Under the pieces are notes generated by a model. The model searched no databases. It saw nothing but the letters and a program-made list of their open reading frames with translations, and was not told where the DNA came from. The translations under genes were made by a program, and so were the position numbers. Positions 24,633-33,702 of a stretch of DNA of 64,000 bases are shown piece after piece. The stretch covers positions 1 to 64,000 of the forward strand of contig NZ_BCNM01000016.1 of NCBI RefSeq assembly GCF_001514495.1, in the 5' to 3' direction. The stretch comes from Paenibacillus pabuli NBRC 13638. GTDB taxonomy: Bacteria; Bacillota; Bacilli; Paenibacillales; Paenibacillaceae. The first letter of the stretch is position 1, and every line of letters starts with the position of its first letter.

Positions 24633-26258
24633 TTAAGCTTCAACTGGGTACATTTTGTTACGCAATTCTTTAATTTCTTCACTTTCCAGATACTCATCAT
24701 AGCTCATTTGGCGATCAATGATGCCATTAGGCGTGATTTCAATAATCCGGTTCGCAATGGTTTGAATGAACTGATGGTCATGTGAGGTAAACAACATAGT
24801 ACCGTCAAAATCAATCATACCGTTGTTCAGTGCGGTAATGGACTCCAAATCCAAGTGGTTCGTTGGCTCATCCAGAATCAGAGCGTTGGCGCCAGTTTGC
24901 ATCATTTTCGCCAGCATACAGCGAACTTTCTCGCCCCCGGAGAGTACACTTGCTTTCTTCAGAGATTCCTCGCCCGAGAACAGCATACGGCCCAAGAATC
25001 CACGCAGATACGTTTCATCCTGATCTTTGGAATATTGACGAAGCCAATCCACGAGACTCATATCTACCCCGTCAAAATACTTGGAGTTGTCTTTCGGGAA
25101 ATAAGCCTGGGTTGTCGTAATCCCCCAAGTGTATTCGCCGCTATCCGCTTCGGTTTCGCCCATAAGGATATCAAACAACAATGATTTGGCATTACCATTC
25201 GGGCCAACAAAGGCGATTTTATCCCCTTTATTCACGACAAAGCTGAGATCATTCAGCATGTTCACACCATCAATCGTCTTACTGATGCGGTCAACGGTCA
25301 ACAATTGTTTACCCGCTTCGCGTTCAGGCTTGAAGTTGATAAACGGATATTTCCGGTTCGATGGACGAAGATCGTCCAACGTAATTTTGTCGAGCTGTTT
25401 TTTCCGGGAAGTCGCTTGCTTCGATTTGGAAGCATTCGCAGAGAAACGTTGAATAAAGGCTTGCAGCTCTTTAATCTTCTCTTCTTTTTTCTTGTTGGCA
25501 TCACGCTGTAAAGCAAGTGCCAGTTGGCTGGACTCGTACCAGAAGTCATAGTTACCTACGTAGAGCTGGATTTTACCGAAATCGATATCCGCAATGTGTG
25601 TACATACTTTGTTCAGGAAGTGACGGTCATGGGATACGACAATAACGGTACCTTCATAGTCCATGAGGAAGTTCTCCAGCCATTGAATGGATTCGAGATC
25701 CAAGTGGTTGGTAGGCTCATCGAGCAGCAGGTTGTTTGGACGACCAAACAAGGCCTGTGCCAGCAAGACACGAACTTTTTCGTTACCGCTCAGATCCACC
25801 ATCTTCTTCTCGTGCATGTCGCGATCAATACCGAGACCAATCAGGAGTGCCGCTGCATCCGGCTCAGCATCCCAGCCATTCAATTCAGCAAACTCGCCTT
25901 CCAGTTCACCTGCGCGCAAACCATCATCTTCCGTAAAGTCCGCTTTGGCATACAACGCGTCCTTCTCTTTCATAATGGAATAGAGACGGCTATGGCCCAT
26001 AATTACGGTTTCGAGAACCGGGAACTCATCATATTCAAAGTGGTTTTGCTTCAAAACGGCCATGCGTTCGCCCGGGGTGATGTGCACCTCTCCCGAGTTT
26101 GCTTCAATTTCACCGGACAAAATTTTCAAAAATGTTGATTTGCCGGCTCCGTTGGCGCCGATCAGGCCGTAACAGTTGCCTGGCGTGAACTTGATATTTA
26201 CATCTTCAAAAAGTGCACGTTTTCCGTAGCGGAGCGTGATGCCGCTTGTACTAATCAT
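24633..26258 (-). CDS. ABC-F family ATPase, YkpA/YbiT-like
   Basis: A 541-residue protein with two ATP-binding cassettes and no membrane segments, the ABC-F type that acts on the ribosome rather than in transport. Walker A of cassette 1 is GANGAGKS, and its signature is LSGNEKV, with N in place of the second G. Walker B ends LLLDEPTNHLD. Cassette 2 has GPNGNAKS, LSGGEKV and LILDEPTNHLD. The linker between them is Lys-rich and helical. The closest named relatives are B. subtilis YkpA and E. coli YbiT. ATG 26258 with AAAGGA upstream is preferred over the longer frame to 26270. Confidence 0.9.
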   Translation of the reverse strand: MISTSGITLRYGKRALFEDVNIKFTPGNCYGLIGANGAGKSTFLKILSGEIEANSGEVHITPGERMAVLKQNHFEYDEFPVLETVIMGHSRLYSIMKEKDALYAKADFTEDDGLRAGELEGEFAELNGWDAEPDAAALLIGLGIDRDMHEKKMVDLSGNEKVRVLLAQALFGRPNNLLLDEPTNHLDLESIQWLENFLMDYEGTVIVVSHDRHFLNKVCTHIADIDFGKIQLYVGNYDFWYESSQLALALQRDANKKKEEKIKELQAFIQRFSANASKSKQATSRKKQLDKITLDDLRPSNRKYPFINFKPEREAGKQLLTVDRISKTIDGVNMLNDLSFVVNKGDKIAFVGPNGNAKSLLFDILMGETEADSGEYTWGITTTQAYFPKDNSKYFDGVDMSLVDWLRQYSKDQDETYLRGFLGRMLFSGEESLKKASVLSGGEKVRCMLAKMMQTGANALILDEPTNHLDLESITALNNGMIDFDGTMLFTSHDHQFIQTIANRIIEITPNGIIDRQMSYDEYLESEEIKELRNKMYPVEA

Positions 26259-26363
26259 TAAGCATACCATCCTTTATTTAATATTCTGCATACTGCATGA
26301 ATAGCAACTAGTTCAATCATGGATTCAATATCCCGAAGCCTATTCTGGCACCATATTATAACA

Positions 26364-26399
26364 CAAAAAAGCGGCAAATTCGAAAATTGGCCGCTTTTT
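26364..26399 (-). terminator. Terminator of the MBL-fold hydrolase gene
   Basis: AAAAAGCGGC and GCCGCTTTTT pair around a loop. The A-run at 26365-26370 gives a T-run on the minus strand. Confidence 0.75.
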
Positions 26400-26472
26400 A
26401 ATCGTTAAAGATTTGGTAAATGTACCGTTCATGCGGGTATACCCTTACATTAGCATATCTGGCTCACTTTTG

Positions 26473-27534
26473 TTAGTCTTGTTTACTTTCCTCGTGACGA
26501 ATGCGGAGCGTTTCGCCATGCCCCAACACTCGAATGCGCTCTGCGTTAATTCCCAGTCGTTCTCGCTCCACTTCCATTCGATCAAGCGCTTCCTTGGGTG
26601 TGTCATCCGCCAGCTTGAACGTACCATAATGCATGGGAACCATCAGCTGGGAGCCTGTTTCTACAAATCCCTGCAACGCTTCTTCCGGGGTCACATGCTG
26701 GGATGTCATAAACCACTCCGGCTCGTAAGCACCAATGGGCATCAAAGTAACACCAATGTCAAAGCGTTCACCGATCGTTTTGAATCCCTGAAAATATCCG
26801 GTATCGCCTACAAAATAAATCACTGGCGGACCGCCAGAAGAGTGATCAGCCGATCCTTCTATTGGATCATTCGCTGCTGCTTGGGAATGGTCATGATCAC
26901 GGCCTTCGCTCGCTGCGGCACTCTCCTCTGGCGGAATGACTGCCGGGTGATTCTGTTCCAATACATAACCGCCCCAATGGGACGTATTGGTATCAAATAA
27001 GGTTCGGCGCGTCCAGTGCTGCGCAGGTACAAAGGTTATTTTGACCCCGCCAAGGGTAATATGTTCCCACCATTTCATCTCATGACACCGATGGAATCCT
27101 TTGCGCACCATTTTGCGCTTCAGTCCATCGGGAACGATTAGCAGCGTCTTGGCCGTTACCAATTTTCGCAGCGATGCGAGATGCAGATGATCATAATGGG
27201 AATGGGAGATCAGAATGATATCCAAAGGTGGAATATCCTGAATCGGAATTCCCGGGGCGCCAAGTCTGCGTTGAAATCCCATTTTTTCGGCCCAGACCGG
27301 GTCTGTCACGATATTTAATCCATGATATTGTATAAAAAACGTGGAATGTCCAATCCAGGTAATTGTGGTTTCAGCCCGGTTGGCGTGCAGATAATCCAGT
27401 TCAGGTGGGTGCTTGGGCACGGAGTAGGAATAATCCTTAACCTTGCTGCGCCGCTGCTCCCTCCATTGCTTGAATTCCTTCAGCGTTTTGTCCGTACTTA
27501 CATTATCAATATTGTTATAACGGATTTTCGGCAT
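26473..27534 (-). CDS. MBL-fold metallohydrolase, NAPE-PLD/UlaG-like
   Basis: A 353-residue cytoplasmic protein. After a basic N terminus come WIGHSTFFIQ and the metal motif SHSHYDHLH (HxHxDH). Later ligands are in FVPAQHW, FVGDTGYF and MVPMHYG. This pattern is that of N-acylphosphatidylethanolamine phospholipase D-like hydrolases. An acidic, His-rich insert of about 35 residues near residue 210 (EGRDHDHSQAAAND) is not usual in the family. The substrate is unknown. The stop is followed by a clear terminator. Confidence 0.87.
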   Translation of the reverse strand: MPKIRYNNIDNVSTDKTLKEFKQWREQRRSKVKDYSYSVPKHPPELDYLHANRAETTITWIGHSTFFIQYHGLNIVTDPVWAEKMGFQRRLGAPGIPIQDIPPLDIILISHSHYDHLHLASLRKLVTAKTLLIVPDGLKRKMVRKGFHRCHEMKWWEHITLGGVKITFVPAQHWTRRTLFDTNTSHWGGYVLEQNHPAVIPPEESAAASEGRDHDHSQAAANDPIEGSADHSSGGPPVIYFVGDTGYFQGFKTIGERFDIGVTLMPIGAYEPEWFMTSQHVTPEEALQGFVETGSQLMVPMHYGTFKLADDTPKEALDRMEVERERLGINAERIRVLGHGETLRIRHEESKQD

Positions 27535-27605
27535 GAAAGGGCCCTCCTCCCCTCCTTGTATCTTAACAAAAGATTACCCCGAATTGAAAAGTGCGTACCA
27601 ACGAA

Positions 27606-27815
27606 TCAATCCTTTGGATTTTTGCACTTCGCCAAATAGATGAACAAAAACGCAATTGCAGCTACGATAATCAGTGGCGGGGCATACATAATGGTAAAGG
27701 TCTCAAAAAAACTTAACCCTGTTATACCGGGGATCCCCGTCACTCCCGCAGGGGAAATGAAGGGCAGACGTGGAAGTATATTAAAAAGCATGTTGGGAAG
27801 CATGAACAGTCTCAT
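27606..27815 (-). CDS. Cytochrome bd small subunit, CydS-like, with N-terminal extension
   Basis: A 69-residue protein whose last 32 residues are one membrane helix preceded by ETFTIMYAP. This resembles Geobacillus CydS (recalled start MQTFLIMYAP), a small subunit that packs against CydA. Here 37 extra Pro/Gly-rich residues precede it. Its ATG overlaps the cydB stop by four bases (ATGA), so it is translationally coupled third in the operon. AAAGG sits directly before the ATG, and the second ATG at 27803 is 12 bases from it, so the exact start is open. The identification rests on the short motif and position. Confidence 0.68.
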   Translation of the reverse strand: MRLFMLPNMLFNILPRLPFISPAGVTGIPGITGLSFFETFTIMYAPPLIIVAAIAFLFIYLAKCKNPKD

Positions 27816-28846
27816 CCTTTCTTTTTGCCAGCATTACCTCGCACATAATTGGCATCAAACAGAAACAGCTTCATAATGAGCACGAGTGAAGGAATGAGCA
27901 CCAGCAGTCCCAGACTGAACGCCGTAATAAGCGCAATGCCCATCGTCTTGTTGGTGAAACTGTCGTAAACATTAATATAGGGATACAGAATATATGGAAG
28001 GTGCGAGCGCCCATAACCGTACCATGCAAAGGCGAACTGCAGCATGACGGCGATAAAGCACCAGCCCAGATATTTACGTTTCCATACAAGCGAGACGGCG
28101 ATCACAAAACAGATAAAAGATGCAATGAACATCCATGAGATATTCAACATCTGCTCAAAGTGGGCGGGATTCTGTTTGTTGATTTGCAAAAATGCCAGAA
28201 AGCTGGCAAAAATCGTAGGCAGACTCCATAGAAGCGCATACTCTCGAAGGACTTCAAAGGCAGTCTCATCCTCTGCCCGCTTGGCATAGTAAGATAGAAA
28301 CATTGCCGAGATATACAGCACACTCACCAGAGCAAGCAATACAACAGACCAGGTATACGGATTCGTCAGGAACTCACGCCAGCGAAAAAACACCTGATCG
28401 CCCACCTGCTCAATAATTCCTCCTTCGGATATTGCCAAAATGGTGGAAAACACCGCTGGGATCAGCAATCCCGTTGCTCCGTACAATGCCATATAAATCC
28501 GGCTGTTCTGCCCATGATTCCCATAGGTGTTATAGGCGTAATACACGCCCCGAATGGCAAGCAGTACAATGGCCAATGATCCTGGAACAAGCAGCGCTGT
28601 CCCATAATAAAAAGCACTATCCGGATAAAATCCGACCAGCCCGACAACAAAAAAGATCAGAAACACATTCGTCACTTCCCATACAGGTGAAAGATAGCGC
28701 TGAATAATGTTATGAATTTTGTTCTCGTGTCCGGTTAATATGCTGTAGAAGCTGAAAAATCCTGCTCCAAAATCAATTGAAGCTACGATCAGGTATCCAA
28801 ACAGAAACGTCCATAAAATGGCGATGCCTGCAATTTCATAGCTCAA
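27812..28846 (-). CDS. cydB: Cytochrome bd ubiquinol oxidase subunit II
   Basis: A 344-residue polytopic membrane protein with about eight to nine helices. It has the subunit II N-terminal pattern ILWTFLFGYLIVASIDFGAGFF and the family-specific FGAGFFSFY. It completes the quinol-oxidising terminal oxidase with CydA and lacks haem ligands of its own. The start overlaps cydA by four bases and the end overlaps the CydS-like gene by four, so the three are tightly coupled. Confidence 0.92.
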   Translation of the reverse strand: MSYEIAGIAILWTFLFGYLIVASIDFGAGFFSFYSILTGHENKIHNIIQRYLSPVWEVTNVFLIFFVVGLVGFYPDSAFYYGTALLVPGSLAIVLLAIRGVYYAYNTYGNHGQNSRIYMALYGATGLLIPAVFSTILAISEGGIIEQVGDQVFFRWREFLTNPYTWSVVLLALVSVLYISAMFLSYYAKRAEDETAFEVLREYALLWSLPTIFASFLAFLQINKQNPAHFEQMLNISWMFIASFICFVIAVSLVWKRKYLGWCFIAVMLQFAFAWYGYGRSHLPYILYPYINVYDSFTNKTMGIALITAFSLGLLVLIPSLVLIMKLFLFDANYVRGNAGKKKG

Positions 28847-30189
28847 TGCAGGATCCCTCCTTCCAGACCGAGAGACTCCAGTTCCTTCTCTGCTTCCTTG
28901 TTGCGGAACAGCTTGCTAAGCACCCGAATGGCGGAAAAGCAAAGAATCAGGTACAGCAGAATAAACAGAACCAGCATCCAGCCTACGGACGAAGATGTTG
29001 TCGCCGCTTCCGACACCTTCATATAACCGCGTAATATCCATGGCTGTCTGCCGACCTCGGCAAACATCCAGCCCAGCTCAATGGCAATCATGGCGAGTGG
29101 CCCCAGAAACACAATCCCGAGCAGCAGCCATTTGGGATAAGGCTTGCGCCCTGGAAGCCAGCGACGGAATACATAAAGTACCGGGATCAGCAGAATAATG
29201 ACGCCTGTCGTTACTTTCAGATCAAACATATAGTGAATGGACAACGGTGGTCTCAAATCGGCCGGAAATTCTTCAAGCCCTTTCACTTCCGTGTCTGGCC
29301 TGTTCCCGGCAAGTATGCTTAGTGCGTAGGGAATCTCAATGGCGTATTTGACTTCATTGTTCTCGTCAAGAATCCCCCCATAAACTAGCGGCGCCTTCGT
29401 CATCGTTTTGAAATGCCACTCTGCGGCAGCCAGCTTCTCCGGCTGGTATTTCGCCAGAAATTTACCGGAAGAATCTCCGATCATGACGGTGCTGACTGCA
29501 AATACGAGCGCACATACCGTTGTGAGTTTCAGTGCTTTTTTGTAATACACATGCTCCCGCCCCCGAAGTAAACTGAATGCGGCGATCCCCGCCAAAATAC
29601 CTGCGCTTAATGTATACGACGAGGCGAGCACATGAGATACCTTGGTTGGCGTAGCCGGATTCAACATCGCAGCAATCGGATGAATGTCCTTCATGATGCC
29701 ATTAATCAGGGTAAACCCTTGAGGCTGGTTCATAAAAGAATTCACCGTTGTAATGAATATTGCAGAAGCCGATGATCCCAGAGCCACCGGAATAAGCAGC
29801 AGCATATGGGTATATTTCTTTTTGAAACGGTCCCACGTATAGAGGTAAATACCAAGAAAGATCGCCTCCACAAAAAAGGCGAACGTCTCCATGAACAGCG
29901 GCAGGGCAATCGCCTGACCGGCAACTCTCATAAACATGGGCCACAGCAGGCTGAGCTGCAATCCAATCGAAGTGCCCGTAACGACACCAACGGCAACGGT
30001 GATGACAAAACCACGCGCCCATCTGCGGGCCAGCAAGGTGTAATGAATATCATTAGTTCGCAGTCCGCGCCATTCAGCCAAAGCGATCATGAGTGGAACA
30101 CCTACGCCGATGGAGGCAAAAATGATGTGCACAAACAGGGTAAGACCGGTCAGCATCCGGCTGAGCAGAACAGGGTCCAGGGATGACAT
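28843..30189 (-). CDS. cydA: Cytochrome bd ubiquinol oxidase subunit I
   Basis: A 448-residue membrane protein with about nine helices. It carries the subunit I signature LTLFVHIIFASIGVGVPLMI with the N-terminal His ligand, GTSIGLQLSLLWP and GWMFAEVGRQPW after a short Q-loop, typical of Gram-positive enzymes. It oxidises menaquinol and reduces oxygen to water, with high affinity. AAGAGGAG lies nine bases before ATG 30189, making the longer frame to 30210 unlikely. A small membrane protein gene precedes it by 66 bases. Confidence 0.93.
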   Translation of the reverse strand: MSSLDPVLLSRMLTGLTLFVHIIFASIGVGVPLMIALAEWRGLRTNDIHYTLLARRWARGFVITVAVGVVTGTSIGLQLSLLWPMFMRVAGQAIALPLFMETFAFFVEAIFLGIYLYTWDRFKKKYTHMLLLIPVALGSSASAIFITTVNSFMNQPQGFTLINGIMKDIHPIAAMLNPATPTKVSHVLASSYTLSAGILAGIAAFSLLRGREHVYYKKALKLTTVCALVFAVSTVMIGDSSGKFLAKYQPEKLAAAEWHFKTMTKAPLVYGGILDENNEVKYAIEIPYALSILAGNRPDTEVKGLEEFPADLRPPLSIHYMFDLKVTTGVIILLIPVLYVFRRWLPGRKPYPKWLLLGIVFLGPLAMIAIELGWMFAEVGRQPWILRGYMKVSEAATTSSSVGWMLVLFILLYLILCFSAIRVLSKLFRNKEAEKELESLGLEGGILH

Positions 30190-30233
30190 GGGGTTACACT
30201 CCTCTTTCACATAATCGTTATGTACGACTTCGT

Positions 30234-30250
30234 ATCGTCTGTGTGACGAT
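30234..30250. repeat. Short hairpin upstream of cydA
   Basis: ATCGTC (30234-30239) pairs with GACGAT (30245-30250) around TGTGT, between the small leader gene and cydA. It has no T-run, so it could affect mRNA processing or translation. Confidence 0.35.
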
Positions 30251-30255
30251 ATACT

Positions 30256-30360
30256 TCAATAACTCATGATCCGGATAATACTTTTGACAACGGCATACAG
30301 CACGATTACGGCTGCGACCAGGCAGACAATAATAAGGGTTTTCTCTTGTTTACGGAACAT
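30256..30360 (-). CDS. 34-residue single-helix membrane protein leading the cyd operon
   Basis: The frame is too short for routine gene finding but well formed: ATG 30360, TGA 30256, and AAAGGAGG ten bases upstream. The protein begins MFRKQEKT, has one strongly hydrophobic helix (LIIVCLVAAVIVLYAVV) and a short basic end (KSIIRIMSY). It precedes cydA by 66 bases with no terminator between, so it should be on the cyd transcript. I know no named family for it; a role as a small oxidase-associated subunit is inference. Confidence 0.62.
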   Translation of the reverse strand: MFRKQEKTLIIVCLVAAVIVLYAVVKSIIRIMSY

Positions 30361-30377
30361 AGCACTGCCGTCCTCCT

Positions 30378-30394
30378 TTTGCATGTCATGCAAA
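30378..30394 (-). promoter_or_regulatory. 17-bp palindrome upstream of the cyd operon
   Basis: TTTGCATG-T-CATGCAAA is a perfect inverted repeat just before the ribosome site of the 34-residue gene. A related TTTGCAAAAG...CATGC lies about 20 bases further upstream. It is a strong operator candidate. It does not match the Rex consensus. Confidence 0.5.
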
Positions 30395-30452
30395 TTATGG
30401 CTCTATAGACAGTTTGCAAAAGAACATGCTTTTTTATCCGGGAAATTTTAAA

Positions 30453-30509
30453 AAAGAAAAAAGCCTTTATCTTTTAAGATGCAAGCATCCTATCCAATAA
30501 AGACCTTTC
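30453..30509 (-). terminator. Terminator of the PAS sensor kinase gene
   Basis: On the minus strand AAGG-TCTTTAT and ATAAAGGCTT pair with one wobble and a bulge around a 25-base loop, then TTTTCTTTTTT follows. Confidence 0.6.
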
Positions 30510-30514
30510 ATGCC

Positions 30515-33361
30515 TTATACCAATTCATCCATCTTGGGCAATCGAACCTTAAAAGTACTCCCTTTGTCTGGCGCAGATATAAAAGTGAGGGTGCCGTGAT
30601 GATCCTCTACAATGTTGCGAGAGATGTAAAGCCCTAGACCGGTTCCACCAATCTGACGATGACCCGAATTGTCCACACGATAAAACTTCTTGAACAGCAT
30701 GTCCTGCGCATTCTCTGGAATACCTATTCCATAATCACGCACATCGATGCATAACCATTCTTCTTCTTCCCACAGCGTTATGTCGATTCTGTCCGCTCCA
30801 GGTGAATACTTGACCGCATTGCCAATCAGGTTATGTAACACCTGGATCATCCGGTTCCGATCAGCATAAGCAAAAAAGTCTCCATTAAACGCATGCACAT
30901 GGATGCGCTGAATGGATGTCATGTTCCATTGCTCAGCCACCCCCTCAACCAGTTCAAGCAATGGCACATACGTCATGTGGTAGGTCATGCTTTCATTATC
31001 CAGACGTTGGATATCCAGCACATCATCCAATAGGCAGCTCAGTCGTGCTCCTTCCGAAGAAATGGTTTCCATGAATTCCTGGCGCTGCGAGTCCGGGAGA
31101 TCATACATCATCATTAACTCCACATATCCCATAATGGTCGCTACAGGCGTACGAAGTTCATGCGACACCACACTGATCAGTTCGTTTTTCATCCGATTCA
31201 GACGCTCTTTCTCTGTACGATCACGGAACACCAGAAGAAATCCATGGTTCTTACCCGGGACATCCATTTGTTTCATATACAAGGAAAATACACTTTTCCG
31301 GGCATCATTAAAGTTAAACTCAGTCTCGACAAAAGCCCTCTCTCCATTCAGGAATGCGCGAGTCTGTTCTACCAAATTAAAATCAGCGGTTAATACCCTG
31401 GTATCAATAGCTTGAGCCAAGTCTTCAATCGATCTGCCCGAAAAATTCCCAAGACCAAACATCTCTTCGACTCTTCTGTTGACGATCGTGATTGTACCTG
31501 AACGATCAGACATGACCAGACCTTCTCGAACAGATTCAATGAATTGCTCGCTAATATCCCGCTGTTCCTGAATAGCTACTTTTTCATTAAGCAGCTCAGC
31601 ATTCAGTTTTTCCAAAGCAAGGGCATGACGCACACGTTCTTCCTCGGCCCTTGTACGCTCGGTAATATCCTTAATAAACAAGTTATAAAGTGTTTCGTTG
31701 TTGCCTAACTGAATTTCCACAATTTTGTACTCTATCGGAAATACGGAACCGTCTCGGCGGATACCAGATATCTCCTCGACAATAACATGCCTTTTGCCAC
31801 GAATATACTCGCATTGATTCAGCATTCCCTTGATTTCGATGCAGCTTGCACCCTGAAAAAGGGAGGGGGCAGCCTTCTTGGATATAACCTCTTCCCGTTT
31901 CAGTCCAAACATTCTTTCGGCTTCGGGGTTAAACTCTATAATCAACCCGTTTAAATCCACAGCAATAATGGCATCAATCGATGAATCAATAATGGCGCGT
32001 TTAATTTCCTCACTATTCTTCAGCTCTTTGGTTCGTTCTCTGACCCTGTCCTCCAGCGTGAGCTTGTCCTGACGTATTTGCTCAAATTGTCCAAGGAGCA
32101 CATCGGCCATTTTGCGCAGATTGCCTATCAGAATCTGCACTTCGGTTACGTGGCTGGTCGGCCAATCCATCTTGCCATTCCGAAATAGGAGACGCGGAAG
32201 AGAACCCGTCATCCGGGTAAGCCGTTTCATTGGACTTACGACTTTTTTGCTGAGCGGAGCAGCCACAATCATGGAAGCCACAAAGATGGCAAACAGAGAT
32301 TGAAGCGTAGTAAGATAAATCGACTCGATCCGCGAGTAATAATTGGCTGAGTTGGTCTCAACCAACACCCGGTATGGAGTACTTGTTGTCATATCCGCTT
32401 CATACATGAACGAAGCCTGTCTCCAATGCGTAAGGACATCGCTGTTACAAACATCCCCGGAACGAAATAGAATGGTGCTTTCTCCTGGCTTCAGTAAACG
32501 ATATTTGTTCATGTCCAGATGCTCCCCGACTTGAAGAGTATCCAGTCCTGAAATAATCACGTTATCGGATTGATCGAGAATAATGACGTTTACATCCAGC
32601 AGATAACGATAGCGTTTTAAACTTTGATACATGTTTTCATTGGTTAGATATTGTTCATTCAAGTCCTGGATAACCGCATTCGCAGCATGCTTCAGATTGA
32701 ATAGTATGGTGTCATTCATTTGGCTTAATTGTCTGCGGCTATCCGCCGATAACAGGACAAGGGAAACAACGACCACAAAGGCAACCACATATTTGAAGGC
32801 AATCCTTGTGAGCGGGATGGTTCCTGTTCGCTTCGACTTCTGCTCCCCATTCGTGATCCAGAAATCCACTACAATGCCTGCAATCAGCGCGTTGACCATG
32901 CTGATCACTGCGATATGCATATAAGCATACTTTATATCTTCGAGCTGCATGCCCATCATGAAATACCCGTAACAGGTTACAGGCAGTAACATCACAACCC
33001 AGTACCATGCATTGGCTTTCATAATACTCCCGTTTTTCCAGCGCAGCTGCCATCCCAGCATCCAGATCAATTCAATGAAGTGAGCACCTATGATAAACAA
33101 GCTGTTCGGAACCAGACCGGTACATAACACATTCAATGAAGCAATCGCTGCCAAGGCGATGAATCCGTATACACCTCCGTGTAAACGCAAAACAATCAGT
33201 GCGGCTGCACTGCCGAACATCAGTTGGACTCCGTAAAATAGAGTCAGCGGATAAATACTTCCCACAGTCCCAAGAACAATAAGTATTGCAGTACAGAACC
33301 AAGGTATCCGGAGTTTGAGGACCATCCACTCCAACACCTTTTTTGCCTTTATATGGACCAT
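30515..33361 (-). CDS. Membrane sensor histidine kinase with two PAS domains
   Basis: A 948-residue kinase. The N terminus has about six membrane helices (residues 20-190), then another at about 208-225, an extracytoplasmic loop of about 150 residues and a return helix (near 375-395). A HAMP-like linker and coiled coil follow. PAS1 is near 475 (SSIDAIIAVDLNGLI), PAS2 near 610, HisKA has VVSHELRTPVATIMG and HATPase has GGTGLGLYISRNI. It is divergent from an OmpR-type regulator, so they probably form a pair. The 341-base gap between them is AT-rich and holds no gene. The signal is unknown. Confidence 0.87.
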   Translation of the reverse strand: MVHIKAKKVLEWMVLKLRIPWFCTAILIVLGTVGSIYPLTLFYGVQLMFGSAAALIVLRLHGGVYGFIALAAIASLNVLCTGLVPNSLFIIGAHFIELIWMLGWQLRWKNGSIMKANAWYWVVMLLPVTCYGYFMMGMQLEDIKYAYMHIAVISMVNALIAGIVVDFWITNGEQKSKRTGTIPLTRIAFKYVVAFVVVVSLVLLSADSRRQLSQMNDTILFNLKHAANAVIQDLNEQYLTNENMYQSLKRYRYLLDVNVIILDQSDNVIISGLDTLQVGEHLDMNKYRLLKPGESTILFRSGDVCNSDVLTHWRQASFMYEADMTTSTPYRVLVETNSANYYSRIESIYLTTLQSLFAIFVASMIVAAPLSKKVVSPMKRLTRMTGSLPRLLFRNGKMDWPTSHVTEVQILIGNLRKMADVLLGQFEQIRQDKLTLEDRVRERTKELKNSEEIKRAIIDSSIDAIIAVDLNGLIIEFNPEAERMFGLKREEVISKKAAPSLFQGASCIEIKGMLNQCEYIRGKRHVIVEEISGIRRDGSVFPIEYKIVEIQLGNNETLYNLFIKDITERTRAEEERVRHALALEKLNAELLNEKVAIQEQRDISEQFIESVREGLVMSDRSGTITIVNRRVEEMFGLGNFSGRSIEDLAQAIDTRVLTADFNLVEQTRAFLNGERAFVETEFNFNDARKSVFSLYMKQMDVPGKNHGFLLVFRDRTEKERLNRMKNELISVVSHELRTPVATIMGYVELMMMYDLPDSQRQEFMETISSEGARLSCLLDDVLDIQRLDNESMTYHMTYVPLLELVEGVAEQWNMTSIQRIHVHAFNGDFFAYADRNRMIQVLHNLIGNAVKYSPGADRIDITLWEEEEWLCIDVRDYGIGIPENAQDMLFKKFYRVDNSGHRQIGGTGLGLYISRNIVEDHHGTLTFISAPDKGSTFKVRLPKMDELV

Positions 33362-33702
33362 AAGCTGTGGCCCTCGTGACTGGTTTCTAGATTAGCATTC
33401 AACAAAACGCTGGTTCCTCCTATGAATTAAAGCTCATAAATCTACTTTTTTCCCCTTAAATCGTTCTGATACATTATACTGTAATTAACACCCCATGTAG
33501 CTTTGGGAAATATTGAATGGTCGGCAAATCAGCTGCATTCATGGTAAAATACTAAAGTTTGGCTCAACCATCATAGATCAATTGATATAGCATCCTATAT
33601 TTTGGAATACAAACATTAAAATTTTTGCAGTATTTCTAAACAAATTACATCAATTTTATAGAAGTTTCTTAATAAATTCTTTTCATCAGGAGTGTGACCC
33701 CA

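Noticed and set aside
25524..26138. A 204-codon + strand frame opposite the ABC-F gene
   Set aside because: Antisense shadow of conserved ATPase motifs, with no ribosome site or recognised domain.
30178..30400. Rex (redox) site for the cyd operon
   Set aside because: No TTGTGAA-N4-TTCACAA-like sequence was found; the palindrome present has a different core.
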